Source of the DNA: Streptomyces justiciae
GTDB taxonomy: Bacteria; Actinomycetota; Actinomycetes; Streptomycetales; Streptomycetaceae
Direction of reading: 5' to 3'
NCBI RefSeq assembly: GCF_015163075.1
Contig: NZ_JADDXU010000002.1
Coordinates: forward strand, 620,001 to 684,000
DNA: 64,000 nucleotides
Shown: piece by piece, positions 53,853 to 64,000 of the stretch
Layout: every line of letters begins with the position of its first letter
Numbering within the stretch: position 1 is the first letter of the stretch
Notes under the pieces: model-generated
Told to the model about the DNA's origin: nothing
The model's input: the letters and a program-made list of their open reading frames with translations, nothing else
Database searches by the model: none
Made by a program: the position numbers and the translations under genes

Positions 53853-55274
53853 ATGGTTGTCCGGGACGACGCCACCCAGGCCCCCGCCCTGACGCAGGAC
53901 ACCCCGCCGGCCGTCGCGCGGCGGCTGCGGGTCATCACGATCGTCGCCACCTTCGGCGGTCTACTCTTCGGCTACGACACCGGCGTGATCAACGGCGCCC
54001 TGCCGTACATGACCGACGACCTCGGCCTGACCCCGGTAACCGAGGGCATGGTCACCAGCTCGCTGCTGCTCGGCGCGGCGCTCGGGGCCGTGGCCGGCGG
54101 CCGGTTGTCGGACGCGCGGGGCCGCCGCCGTACGATCCTCACCCTCGCCGTGCTGTTCTTCGTCGGCGCGCTCGCCTGCACCCTCGCGCCGACGACGGCC
54201 GTGATGGTCGTGGCCCGGTTCGTGCTCGGCCTCGCGGTCGGCGGTGCGTCGGTGACCGTGCCGGTGTACCTCGCGGAGATCTCGCCCGCCGAACGGCGCG
54301 GTGCGCTGGTCACCCGTAACGAACTCATGATCGTCAGCGGGCAGTTGCTGGCGTTCACCTCGAACGCGATCATCGCGCAGGTGGGCGGCGAGTCCGGTGG
54401 CGTGTGGCGCTGGATGCTCGTCATCGCCACGATTCCCGCCGTGGTCCTGTGGTTCGGCATGCTGGTCATGCCGGAGAGCCCGCGCTGGCTCGCCTCGCAG
54501 AGCCGGTTCTCCGAGGCGCTGGAGGTGCTCAGGCAGGTCCGGTCACGGCAGCGGGCCGAGGCCGAGCTGAGCGAGGTCTCCGCGCTCGCCGTCAAGGACG
54601 AGCAGGAGAAGCTGGGCGGCTGGCAGGACATGAAGTCCGTGCCGTGGGTACGGAAGTTGATGTTCGTCGGCTTCGGCATCGCGATCGTGCAGCAGATCAC
54701 CGGCGTCAACACGATCATGTACTACGGCACCCAGATCCTGGAGGACGCGGGCTTCGCCTCCGACACCGCGCTCACGGCGAACATCGCCAACGGCGTCATC
54801 TCGGTGGTGGCCACCTTCGTCGGCATATGGCTGCTGGGGCGAGTCGCCCGGCGTCCGATGCTGATGACCGGTCAGATCGGCACCACCAGCGCCCTGTTGC
54901 TCATCGGCGTCTTCTCGCTGGTGCTGCCCTCCGGCGATCCGCGGGCCTATGCCGTGCTCGCCATGACGGTCACGTTCCTCGCCTTCCAGCAGGGCGCGAT
55001 CTCGCCGGTGACCTGGCTGATGCTGTCGGAGATCTTCCCGATGCGGATGCGCGGCTTCGGCATGGGGGTGGCGGCCGTCGTGCTGTGGCTGACCAACTTC
55101 GTGATCGGGCTGGTCTTCCCGTCGCTGGTCGACGCGATCGGGATCTCCAACACCTTCTTCCTGTTCGTCGCGGCGGGGATCTTCTCGCTCACCTTCGTGA
55201 AGCTCTACGTCCCCGAGACCAAGGGCCGCACCCTCGAAACCCTCGAAGCCGAACTCCGGGCGCGCTTCTCCTGA
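53853..55274 (+). CDS. iolT: Sugar-porter MFS transporter, probable myo-inositol importer
   Basis: A 473-residue twelve-helix major facilitator of the sugar porter type. Its motifs: [62 protein letters not shown] and the end [14 protein letters not shown]. The position inside the inositol operon identifies it as the likely myo-inositol:H+ symporter (IolT-like). AAGGAGG precedes the ATG by some six bases, a strong site. Confidence 0.9.
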   Translation: MVVRDDATQAPALTQDTPPAVARRLRVITIVATFGGLLFGYDTGVINGALPYMTDDLGLTPVTEGMVTSSLLLGAALGAVAGGRLSDARGRRRTILTLAVLFFVGALACTLAPTTAVMVVARFVLGLAVGGASVTVPVYLAEISPAERRGALVTRNELMIVSGQLLAFTSNAIIAQVGGESGGVWRWMLVIATIPAVVLWFGMLVMPESPRWLASQSRFSEALEVLRQVRSRQRAEAELSEVSALAVKDEQEKLGGWQDMKSVPWVRKLMFVGFGIAIVQQITGVNTIMYYGTQILEDAGFASDTALTANIANGVISVVATFVGIWLLGRVARRPMLMTGQIGTTSALLLIGVFSLVLPSGDPRAYAVLAMTVTFLAFQQGAISPVTWLMLSEIFPMRMRGFGMGVAAVVLWLTNFVIGLVFPSLVDAIGISNTFFLFVAAGIFSLTFVKLYVPETKGRTLETLEAELRARFS

Positions 55275-55293
55275 ACCCCCTCAAGGAATGACC

Positions 55294-56310
55294 ATGACTG
55301 TACGTGTAGGTGTCATCGGCGCCGGCTGGATCGGCACCGAGCACATCAAGCGGCTGACCGACACCGTCACCGGCGCCCGGGTCACCGCCGTCACCGACAT
55401 CGACGCCGCCCGCGCGGCCGAGGCGGCGGCCCCGGTCGGCGCCCGTGTCCTGCCCGACGGCGCGGCCGTCGTCGCGGCCGACGACGTGGACGCCGTCCTC
55501 GTCACCTCCTGGGGCCCGACCCACGCCGAGCACGTGCTGAACGCGATAGCCGCCGGGAAGCCGGTGTTCTGCGAGAAGCCCCTCGCCACCACCGCCGAGG
55601 ACTGCCTGAAGATCATCGAGTCCGAGCAGGCGCACGGCCGCCGCCTGGTCCAGGTCGGCTTCATGCGCCGCTACGACGTGGGCTACCGGCAGCTGAAGCA
55701 GGTCATCGACTCGGGCCGAATCGGCGAGCCGCTGATCGTGCACTGCGCGCACCGCAACCCGACCGTCCCGGAGTCCTACACCTCCTCGATGGCCGCCCTG
55801 GACACGGCCGTTCACGAGGTCGACGTCCTGCGCTGGCTCCTCGACGACGAGATCGTCTCCACTCAGGTACTGACCCCGCGCGCCACCAGCAAGCGGTTCG
55901 CGCACCTCAAGGACCCGCAGATCATGCTGTTCGAGACGGCGAAGGGCGTCCGCATCGATCTGGAGGTCTTCGTCAACTGCCAGTACGGCTACGACATCCA
56001 GTGCGAGGCCGTCGGCGAGGAGGGCCTGGTCCGGCTGCCCGACCCGGCCGCCGTCGGGGTCCGTACCGCCGCCGCGCACAGCACCGAGGTGCTGACCGAC
56101 TGGGTGGGCCGGTTCCGGGACGCCTTCGACACCGAGTTCCGGGAGTGGATCACCGGGATCGCCGCGGGCGAGGAGCCCACCGGGCCGTCCGCCTGGGACG
56201 GTTACGCAGCCACCGTCATCACCGCCGCGACGGTCGAGGCCTTGGAGTCGGGCCGTGTCGTCGCCACCGACCTCAAGCCCCGTCCCGCCTTCTACGGAGG
56301 TGCCGCGTGA
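55294..56310 (+). CDS. iolG: Gfo/Idh/MocA oxidoreductase, probable inositol 2-dehydrogenase
   Basis: A 338-residue dehydrogenase with the NAD fold [19 protein letters not shown], the catalytic lysine in [12 protein letters not shown] and the [14 protein letters not shown] block with the conserved Asp and His. It would oxidise myo-inositol to 2-keto-myo-inositol, the first step. ATG 55294 is preferred over 55288 because AAGGA is six bases from the former and abuts the latter. The stop overlaps the next gene by GTGA. Confidence 0.9.
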   Translation: MTVRVGVIGAGWIGTEHIKRLTDTVTGARVTAVTDIDAARAAEAAAPVGARVLPDGAAVVAADDVDAVLVTSWGPTHAEHVLNAIAAGKPVFCEKPLATTAEDCLKIIESEQAHGRRLVQVGFMRRYDVGYRQLKQVIDSGRIGEPLIVHCAHRNPTVPESYTSSMAALDTAVHEVDVLRWLLDDEIVSTQVLTPRATSKRFAHLKDPQIMLFETAKGVRIDLEVFVNCQYGYDIQCEAVGEEGLVRLPDPAAVGVRTAAAHSTEVLTDWVGRFRDAFDTEFREWITGIAAGEEPTGPSAWDGYAATVITAATVEALESGRVVATDLKPRPAFYGGAA

Positions 56311-57173
56311 AGATCGCCCTCGACCCGTACATGTTCCGCGCCCTGCCGATCGACGCGATGGTGCGCACGGTGGCCGAACTCGGCTACGAGTACATCGAGT
56401 TGTCGCCCCGCGACGACTTCATGCCGTTCTTCCTGCATCCGCGGGCGGACGACGAGCGGATCGCGGAGCTGAAGAACGCCCTGCGCACGCACGGCGTCAA
56501 GCTGTCCTCCGTACTCCCGCTGTACAAGTGGTCGTCGCCGGACGAGACCGAGCGGCAGGCGGCCGTCCGCTACTGGAAGCGGATGATCGAGATCACCTCG
56601 GACCTCGAATGTCCGCTGATGAACAGCGAGTTCAACGGCCGTCCCGAGCGGGCCGCCGAGAGCGAGGCCGCGTTCTGGCGCTCGCTGGAAGAGCTGCTGC
56701 CGGTGTTCGAGCGGGAGGGCATCGCGCTGAACCTGGAGGCCCACCCGGACGACTTCTGCGAGGAGAACACCCCCGCCGTCGACCTCGTCCGCGCGATCAA
56801 CAAGCCGTGGGTGAACTACCTCTACTGCGCCCCGCACTCCTTCCACCTCTCGGGCGCCGACCCGGCGGCGGACATCGCGGCGATGATGCGCTACGCCGGT
56901 GACAAGCTCCAGCACGTGCACATCGCGGACTCCTTCAACCACAAGGGTTCCTCCGGGCTGCGCTACATCCTCAACCCGCCCGGCACCACCGCCCGCATCC
57001 ACCAGCACCTGGACATCGGCCAGGGCGAGGTGGACTGGGACGCCTTCTTCGGCACGCTGCGCGAGCTGGACTTCGACGGCGTCGCCACGGCCTGCGTCTT
57101 CGCCTGGGAGGAACGCGCCCGCGAGTCCTCGGCGTTCATGCTGGACCGCATCCGCAAGGAGCTTGCGGAGTAA
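56307..57173 (+). CDS. Sugar phosphate isomerase/epimerase, IolH/IolI-like
   Basis: A 288-residue AP-endonuclease-2-type TIM barrel, related to but distinct from IolE. Likely metal ligands are E in MNSEFNGR, E in [14 protein letters not shown] in [10 protein letters not shown] and H in VHIADSFNH. In actinobacterial clusters this is called IolH or an inosose isomerase (IolI). It ends the operon: coupled to iolG by GTGA and followed by a very strong terminator. Confidence 0.85.
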   Translation: MKIALDPYMFRALPIDAMVRTVAELGYEYIELSPRDDFMPFFLHPRADDERIAELKNALRTHGVKLSSVLPLYKWSSPDETERQAAVRYWKRMIEITSDLECPLMNSEFNGRPERAAESEAAFWRSLEELLPVFEREGIALNLEAHPDDFCEENTPAVDLVRAINKPWVNYLYCAPHSFHLSGADPAADIAAMMRYAGDKLQHVHIADSFNHKGSSGLRYILNPPGTTARIHQHLDIGQGEVDWDAFFGTLRELDFDGVATACVFAWEERARESSAFMLDRIRKELAE

Positions 57174-57186
57174 CCCCGTGAGACAG

Positions 57187-57222
57187 AAGTGCGCCGGACC
57201 TCCGCACGGGTCCGGCGCACTT
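57187..57222. terminator. Strong bidirectional terminator at the end of the inositol operon
   Basis: AAGTGCGCCGGACC at 57187-57200 is exactly complementary to GGTCCGGCGCACTT at 57209-57222, a 14-base stem with an eight-base loop. It lies between convergent genes and has T-rich sequence on the plus side. Confidence 0.9.
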
Positions 57223-57229
57223 CGCGTTT

Positions 57230-58018
57230 CTACTTCCGGCCGACTCCCCCGTAGAAGCCGATCGAGGCGGCGTTCTCCGGCAGCGGCCCGTCGGGGCGCC
57301 AGAACGGGACCTGGGTGAGTCCGGGGTCGACGAGGTCGAACCCGTCGAAGAAGCGCTCGACCTCGGCGTGGCCGCGCAGGTTCATGCTGGCCGTCGCGTT
57401 GTTGTAGACGGCCTGCGCGTCGCTGCGTTCGAAGAGGTCCCCGGTGGCGTGCGAGAGGACGAGGAAGCTGCCGTCCGGGAGGGCGTCGCGCAGGGTGGAG
57501 ACGATCTCCGCCGGCTTCTCCGCGTCGGTCACGAAGTGCAGGATCGCGACGAGCAGCAGGGCGACCGGCTCGTCGAAGTCGATGATCCGCCGCACCTCGG
57601 GATGGTCCACGACGCTCCGCGGATCGCGCAGGTCGGCGAGGACGATGCTCGTCTCGCCCGTGCGGCTGAGCAGCGCGTCGGCGTGCCGCTTCACGATCGG
57701 ATCGTTGTCGACGTAGGCCACGCGCACGTCGGTCGCCGCCTCGTGGGCGATCTCGTGCACGTTCGGCGAGGTGGGCAGCCCGGTGCCGATGTCGAGGATC
57801 TGCCGGACGCCCTCGCCGACGACGTACCGCACGGCCCGCCGGAGGAAGTCCCGGTTGGCCCGCACACTGACCCGCGCCTCGGGCGCGACGGAGACGAGCC
57901 GCTCGCCCGCCTCCTCGTCCACCTCGTAGTGGTCCTTGCCGCCCAGCAGATAGTCGTAGATCCGGGCGGGGTGCGGCCTGCTGGTGTCGATCTCCCCGAC
58001 GATGCCGTCCTGCGTCAC
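57230..58018 (-). CDS. SAM-dependent methyltransferase, DUF574 family
   Basis: A 262-residue protein of the SAM_MT (DUF574, PF04672) family, greatly expanded in streptomycetes. Hallmarks: the start TSRPHPARIYDYLLGGKDHY, RANRDFLRRAVRYV, the SAM motif ILDIGTGLPTSPNVHEIA, and VAYVDNDPIV. The acceptor is unknown. GTG start 58018 with GGGGAG six bases upstream. An eight-base dyad, ATGTGTGA-N16-TCACACAT, is just upstream (58043-58074). It is convergent with the inositol operon. Confidence 0.92.
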   Translation of the reverse strand: MTQDGIVGEIDTSRPHPARIYDYLLGGKDHYEVDEEAGERLVSVAPEARVSVRANRDFLRRAVRYVVGEGVRQILDIGTGLPTSPNVHEIAHEAATDVRVAYVDNDPIVKRHADALLSRTGETSIVLADLRDPRSVVDHPEVRRIIDFDEPVALLLVAILHFVTDAEKPAEIVSTLRDALPDGSFLVLSHATGDLFERSDAQAVYNNATASMNLRGHAEVERFFDGFDLVDPGLTQVPFWRPDGPLPENAASIGFYGGVGRK

Positions 58019-58042
58019 GTTGCACTCCCCTTGATGATCGAC

Positions 58043-58074
58043 ATGTGTGATCGACTGACGACAGTTTCACACAT
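58043..58074. promoter_or_regulatory. Perfect dyad upstream of the DUF574 methyltransferase
   Basis: ATGTGTGA at 58043-58050 and TCACACAT at 58067-58074 are exact complements with 16 bases between. They are 25-56 bases upstream of the GTG, a position for an operator of an unknown regulator. Confidence 0.5.
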
Positions 58075-58150
58075 CAACTTCTGTGCGGGCAGACGGAGTT
58101 CGCCCGGCGGCCCAGCCCCTTCCCCGCGCTCCCTCCGGATGACGCGATTT

Positions 58151-58200
58151 ATACCCCCCGGGGTATCTGTTACTTTGGAGGACAGATACCCCCGGGGGTA
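58151..58200 (+). promoter_or_regulatory. Two CsoR/CstR-type operators before the persulfide operon
   Basis: ATACCCCCCGGGGTAT (58151-58166) and TACCCCCGGGGGTA (58187-58200) are two palindromes 36 bases apart, ahead of the persulfide dioxygenase. CsoR-family proteins recognise this A/T-flanked G-tract palindrome. A third copy is at 60997-61012 by the repressor gene. Confidence 0.85.
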
Positions 58201-58231
58201 ATTTCCACGAGTCCCGCGAAGGAGAAGTCCC

Positions 58232-59599
58232 GTGTTCTTTGTCGACACCCTGGAGACCGAAGGGCTGGGCAACCGCAGCTATCTGGCGGGCGGCGCCCGG
58301 ACCGCGGTGGCCGTGGACCCGCCCCGCGACATCGACCGCGTCCTCGCCCGGGCGGCACAGCGCGGGGTGCGGATCGTGGCCGTCGCCGAGACCCATGTGC
58401 ACAACGACTACGTCACCGGCGGCCTGGAGCTGGCCCGCCTGACCGGCGCCCGCTACCTGGTGCCGGCCGGCGCCGAGGTGGCGTACACCCGCGTCCCGGT
58501 CGCCCACGGGGACCTGGAACCGGTGGACGAGGACCTGACGCTGCGGGCGGTGGCCACGCCCGGACACACCCCGCACCACACCTCGTACGTCCTCCAGGAG
58601 GCGGGGCACGCGGTGGCCGCGTTCACCGGCGGTTCGCTGCTGATCGGCAGTGTGGGCCGGCCCGACCTGGTCGAACCCCGGCTGACCGAGCGGCTGGCCC
58701 GGGCCCAGCACGCCTCCGTGCACCGGCTCGCCGCAGAACTGGCCGACGAGGTCCCCGTCCTGCCCACGCACGGCTTCGGCAGCTTCTGCTCCTCCTCCGC
58801 CGCGGGCGGCGAGGACGGCACGATCGGCGGCGAGAAGGCCTCCAACCCGGGGCTCCTCCAGGACGTGGACACCTTCGTCAAGGAGCTGCTGGCCGGGCTC
58901 GACGACATACCCGCCTACTACGCCCACATGGGCCCGGCCAACACCGGCGGCCCCGCTCCCGTGGACCTGACGCCGCCGCGCCGCGCCGACGCCGAGGAGA
59001 TCGCCCGGCGGCTCGCGGCCGGCGAGTGGGTCGTGGACCTGCGCGGCCGGGTCGCCTTCGCCGCCGGGCATGTCGCCGGGGCGTTCAACTTCGAGGTCGA
59101 CGGGCAGCTGGCCACGTATCTCGCCTGGATGATCCCGTGGGGCAAGCCGGTGACGCTGCTCGCGGAGAGCGCCGAGGACCTGGCCCGCGCCCAGCGGGAA
59201 CTGACCCGGGTGGGCATCGACCGCCCGGCCGCCGCGTCCGTCGGCACCCCCGCCGACTGGATCGCCGACGGGACCGCACCCGCCTCCTTCCGCCGGGCCA
59301 CGTTCGCCGACCTGGCCGCCGCCCGTGAGCGCGGCGAGGACGTGGTGGTCGTCGACGTGCGCCGGGACGGCGAACGCGCGGGCGGCTGGATCGAGGGCAG
59401 CGTCCACCTCCCTGTCCACCAGCTCCACCACCGTCTGGACGAGGTGCCCGCGGGCACGGTGTGGGTGCACTGCGCGGGCGGCATGCGCGCCGCCATCGCC
59501 GCGTCCGTGCTCGACGCGGCCGGCCGCGAGGTGGTGGCCGTGGACGACGGCTACGCGGCGGCGGGCGAGGCCGGCCTCACGCTCTGTACCAACGGCTGA
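58232..59599 (+). CDS. MBL-fold persulfide dioxygenase fused to two rhodanese domains
   Basis: A 455-residue fusion. The N-terminal MBL domain is of the ETHE1/Blh type: iron site H55, H57 and D59 in THVHNDYVTGG, H112 in ATPGHTPHH, and PTHGFGSFC. It oxidises glutathione- or mycothiol-type persulfide to sulfite. Two rhodanese modules follow: the first (about 255-345) lacks the active cysteine; the second ends VHCAGGMRAAIAAS with the cysteine present. GTG start 58232, with GAAGGAG upstream. It opens an operon with a rhodanese and a TauE exporter, so persulfide sulfur can be oxidised and sulfite exported. Two CstR-type sites cover the promoter. Confidence 0.9.
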   Translation: MFFVDTLETEGLGNRSYLAGGARTAVAVDPPRDIDRVLARAAQRGVRIVAVAETHVHNDYVTGGLELARLTGARYLVPAGAEVAYTRVPVAHGDLEPVDEDLTLRAVATPGHTPHHTSYVLQEAGHAVAAFTGGSLLIGSVGRPDLVEPRLTERLARAQHASVHRLAAELADEVPVLPTHGFGSFCSSSAAGGEDGTIGGEKASNPGLLQDVDTFVKELLAGLDDIPAYYAHMGPANTGGPAPVDLTPPRRADAEEIARRLAAGEWVVDLRGRVAFAAGHVAGAFNFEVDGQLATYLAWMIPWGKPVTLLAESAEDLARAQRELTRVGIDRPAAASVGTPADWIADGTAPASFRRATFADLAAARERGEDVVVVDVRRDGERAGGWIEGSVHLPVHQLHHRLDEVPAGTVWVHCAGGMRAAIAASVLDAAGREVVAVDDGYAAAGEAGLTLCTNG

Positions 59600-59621
59600 C
59601 GCGCGGGATCGGGAAACACGC

Positions 59622-59960
59622 ATGATGTACGACTCCCACGGCACCCCACGTGTCACCGCCACCGAGGCGCAGCGTCTGCTCCGCGACGCCGGGGCCGTCC
59701 TGGTCGACGTCCGCGAGCCGGACGAGTTCAGGGCCGGTCACGCGCCCGGCGCCCACCATGTCCCCCTCTCCCGGATCGCGACCGCGGACCTCCCAGGCAC
59801 CGGCCCGCTGGTGCTGATCTGTCGCTCGGGCAACCGTTCCCGGCAGGCCGCGGCCCTGCTCGCCGCACGCGGTGTAGCGGCGGTCGACGTGATCGGCGGT
59901 ATGCGGGACTGGGCCGCACAGGGCCTCCCCGTCGAGGGCGCCCACGGGGCCGTCATATGA
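59622..59960 (+). CDS. Single-domain rhodanese
   Basis: A 112-residue sulfurtransferase. DVREPDEFRAGHAPGAHHVP is the entry of the fold and LICRSGNRSRQAA holds the catalytic cysteine with the usual R-S-G-x-R-S loop. It moves persulfide sulfur between thiols. Starts at ATG 59622 (a second ATG follows directly) after GGGAAA. The stop overlaps the exporter gene by ATGA. Confidence 0.92.
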   Translation: MMYDSHGTPRVTATEAQRLLRDAGAVLVDVREPDEFRAGHAPGAHHVPLSRIATADLPGTGPLVLICRSGNRSRQAAALLAARGVAAVDVIGGMRDWAAQGLPVEGAHGAVI

Positions 59961-60700
59961 CGGCCCTCGTCCTGGCCCTGATAGCAGGCGGCCTGGTCGG
60001 TCTCGCGCTGGGCGCACTGGGCGCGGGCGGGAGCATCCTGACCGTCCCGGCACTGATCTACCTGCTCGGTTTCAGCCCCGCGGCCGCGGCCACGGGCAGC
60101 CTGGTCATCGTGATCGTCACGTCGGTCACCGCCCTGGTGGCCCATGCGCGGGCGGGGGCGGTGCGCTGGCGGGCCGGGCTGCTGTTCGCGGCGGCCGGTC
60201 TGCTGCCCGCCGTCGCGGCCGGCGTCCTCGCCGCGCGGCTGCCCGAGGCCCTGCTGACGCTGATGTTCGCGGCGCTGGCCGCCCTGGCCGCCGTACGCAT
60301 GCTGCGTCGTCGTACGCCCCACGGGACCGGAACGGTGTCGACCGGCCGGGCGGCGGCGGCCGGGGCCGGACTCGGGGCGGTGACCGGGTTCCTCGGGGTC
60401 GGCGGCGGCTTTCTCGCCGTACCCGCGCTGGTGACAGTGCTGGCGGTGCCGATGAGCGCGGCGGTCGGGACGAGTCTGCTGGTCATCGTCGCCAACGCGC
60501 TGGTGGCGCTGATGGCCCGGGCGCAGTCGGCGGTCCAGCTGGACTGGGCGCTGATCATGCCGTTCCTGGCGACCGCCGTCCTGGGGGCGTGGGACGGCAG
60601 GCGGCTGGCCGCGAAGGTGTCCCCCGCGGCGCTTCAACGGGCCTTCGGAGCCGTCCTGCTGACGATCGCGTTGGCCATGGCCGTCACAGCGGCCTGGTGA
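59957..60700 (+). CDS. TauE/SafE family sulfite exporter
   Basis: A 247-residue membrane protein with about eight helices in two related halves. LGALGAGGSILTVPALIYLLG and LGAVTGFLGVGGGFLAVPAL are the repeated G-x-G-G-(S/G)-x-L-x-V-P motif. It should export sulfite or a similar anion made by the dioxygenase. It is coupled to the rhodanese gene, and its stop is two bases from the convergent CstR-like repressor. Confidence 0.9.
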   Translation: MTALVLALIAGGLVGLALGALGAGGSILTVPALIYLLGFSPAAAATGSLVIVIVTSVTALVAHARAGAVRWRAGLLFAAAGLLPAVAAGVLAARLPEALLTLMFAALAALAAVRMLRRRTPHGTGTVSTGRAAAAGAGLGAVTGFLGVGGGFLAVPALVTVLAVPMSAAVGTSLLVIVANALVALMARAQSAVQLDWALIMPFLATAVLGAWDGRRLAAKVSPAALQRAFGAVLLTIALAMAVTAAW

Positions 60701-60702
60701 AC

Positions 60703-63076
<2,374 letters not shown>

Positions 63077-63079
63077 GGC

Positions 63080-63535
63080 TCAGTCCTCGACCAGCCGGGC
63101 GAGATTGGCCAGCGCCATCCTGGTGCCCTCCTCGTTCTGGTCGGCGGGCACGGCGTCGGGAATCCCCTCGTGCAGGACAACGACTTCCGTTCCGCCGTCC
63201 ACCTCGGTGAGCGTGGTCGTCATCGTCATCGTGCCGCGCAGGGCGGGGTCCCCCGTCTCGAACTCGAACTCCTCGACGACCAGTTCGTCCGGCACCAGCT
63301 TCAGGAACCGGCCGTGGTAGGTGTCGGTGTGCGAGCCGGACTTGCCGGTACCGGTGGGCAGGTCGTAGGTCAGCGAGATCCGGAAGGCACCGCCCTCGCG
63401 CGCCTCGAAGGCGTGCACCTGGCTGGTCATGCCGTGCGGCACCCGCCACTTCGCGAGTGCGTCGGCGTCCACGAGCATCCGGTAGACCGCCGCGCGGGGT
63501 GCCTTCATCCGCCACGAGACCCTCGTCGAGTACAT
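63080..63535 (-). CDS. SRPBCC / AHSA1-like domain protein
   Basis: A 151-residue START-like protein: MYSTRVSWRMKAPRAAVYRM opens the fold, then LAKWRVPHGMTSQVH, a central GGAFRISLTYD, and a terminal helix TRMALANLARLVED. AHSA1-type proteins bind hydrophobic ligands; the name comes from an HSP90 activator, but no link to the HSP90 gene here is shown. ATG 63535. Convergent with the YhgE/Pip-like gene, with three bases between stops. Confidence 0.85.
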   Translation of the reverse strand: MYSTRVSWRMKAPRAAVYRMLVDADALAKWRVPHGMTSQVHAFEAREGGAFRISLTYDLPTGTGKSGSHTDTYHGRFLKLVPDELVVEEFEFETGDPALRGTMTMTTTLTEVDGGTEVVVLHEGIPDAVPADQNEEGTRMALANLARLVED

Positions 63536-63596
63536 GGGCCCACCCTGCTCCGGGCTGCAACCTTGTCGCAACCTCCCGTGTGGTGCGCTGGGTCGT

Positions 63597-63956
63597 ATGG
63601 ATGAGGAGATCCCGCGCGTCGAGCTCACCCCCGCGGCCGCCGACCTGCTGCGCAGGCTGCGCGAGGCGCACGGCCCGCTGATGTTCCATCAGTCCGGCGG
63701 CTGCTGCGACGGCAGCGCCCCGATGTGCTACCCGGAGGGCGAGTTCCGCACCGGCGCCTCGGACGTGCTGCTCGCGGAGCTGGACGTCGAGGGCGTCGCG
63801 GAGCCGGTGACGTTCTGGATGTCCCGCAGCCAGTACGCGGCCTGGAGCCACACCCGGCTCATCGTGGACGTCGTCGAGGGCCGCGGAAGCGGTTTCTCCC
63901 TGGAGGCGCCCGAGGGCGTACGGTTCCTGATCCGTTCACACCTGGTCGCCCCCTAG
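63597..63956 (+). CDS. DUF779 domain-containing protein
   Basis: A 119-residue protein with the family's cysteine motif SGGCCDGSAPMCYP (about residues 38-51), then FRTGASDVLL and WMSRSQYAAWSHTRLIVDV. The three cysteines suggest a metal site. DUF779 is usually encoded next to an ExaC/AdhA aldehyde dehydrogenase; here it is alone, 41 kb from the ExaC-like gene at 20943. No ribosome site is clear before ATG 63597, so it might be leaderless. Function unknown. Confidence 0.85.
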   Translation: MDEEIPRVELTPAAADLLRRLREAHGPLMFHQSGGCCDGSAPMCYPEGEFRTGASDVLLAELDVEGVAEPVTFWMSRSQYAAWSHTRLIVDVVEGRGSGFSLEAPEGVRFLIRSHLVAP

Positions 63957-64000
63957 TCACCCCCCGGACGGCCCTCGCCGTCTGGTGCGCTCCCCTTGGG

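Overview
The window is high-GC actinobacterial chromosome with the codon bias, GTG starts, 4-base ATGA/GTGA gene overlaps and gene content of Streptomyces. There are about 57 protein-coding genes, no rRNA, tRNA, CRISPR array, prophage or insertion sequence that I could see, and almost no space without genes. The only stretch over 300 bases without a gene (34699-35023) is filled by a roughly 95-base tandem repeat.

Layout. 1-6.6 kb: the edge of an MHYT membrane protein, a small methyltransferase, a divergent alpha/beta hydrolase and PadR pair, an MpaB-type oxygenase, unknowns and a secreted esterase-like protein. 6.8-13.4 kb: a SNF2 helicase coupled to a SWIM zinc-finger protein, a secreted phytase-like esterase and a membrane-anchored proline-rich protein. 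13.5-17.6 kb: the xylose locus, xylA divergent from xylB and a ROK repressor. 17.7-22.5 kb: an acetamidase behind what looks like a deleted permease gene, a Tat-type cell wall amidase, and a GAF regulator with an ExaC-like aldehyde dehydrogenase. 22.5-28.4 kb: an HSP90-family / 977-residue repeat protein / unknown operon. 28.5-33.1 kb: TetR and DUF1569 divergent from a second aldehyde dehydrogenase with a clear operator, then an orphan nitrate-sensing histidine kinase-like protein. 33.4-44.4 kb: an MFS transporter, a LysR regulator and a nine-gene meta-cleavage type catabolic operon (two FAH hydrolases, cyclase, FAD monooxygenase, amidohydrolase, extradiol dioxygenase, SDR, CoA transferase pair). 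44.4-45.5 kb: an FSP1/NDH-like flavoprotein. 45.6-57.2 kb: a LacI regulator divergent from a nine-gene myo-inositol operon (iolC, aldolase, iolB, iolD, iolA, iolE, iolT, iolG, iolH-like). 57.2-58.0 kb: a DUF574 methyltransferase. 58.2-61.6 kb: a persulfide-handling group (persulfide dioxygenase-rhodanese, two more rhodaneses, TauE exporter) with a CstR-type repressor and matching ATACCC...GGGTAT operators. 61.8-64.0 kb: a YhgE/Pip-like membrane protein, an SRPBCC protein and a DUF779 protein.

How the genes work together. The window is mostly dispersed carbon and sulfur catabolism, each unit carrying its own local regulator and a recognisable operator: xylose, myo-inositol, aromatic ring cleavage, aldehydes and persulfide.

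The most unusual feature runs across units. At six separate genes the 3' end of the coding sequence, stop codon included, is repeated in tandem just downstream (units of 13, about 34, 57, about 95, 36 and about 35 bases). In two of them the duplicates stay in frame and re-encode the same C-terminal tail after the first UGA. The HSP90-repeat-protein operon and the aromatic cluster are the best candidates for undescribed biology among the protein-coding units.
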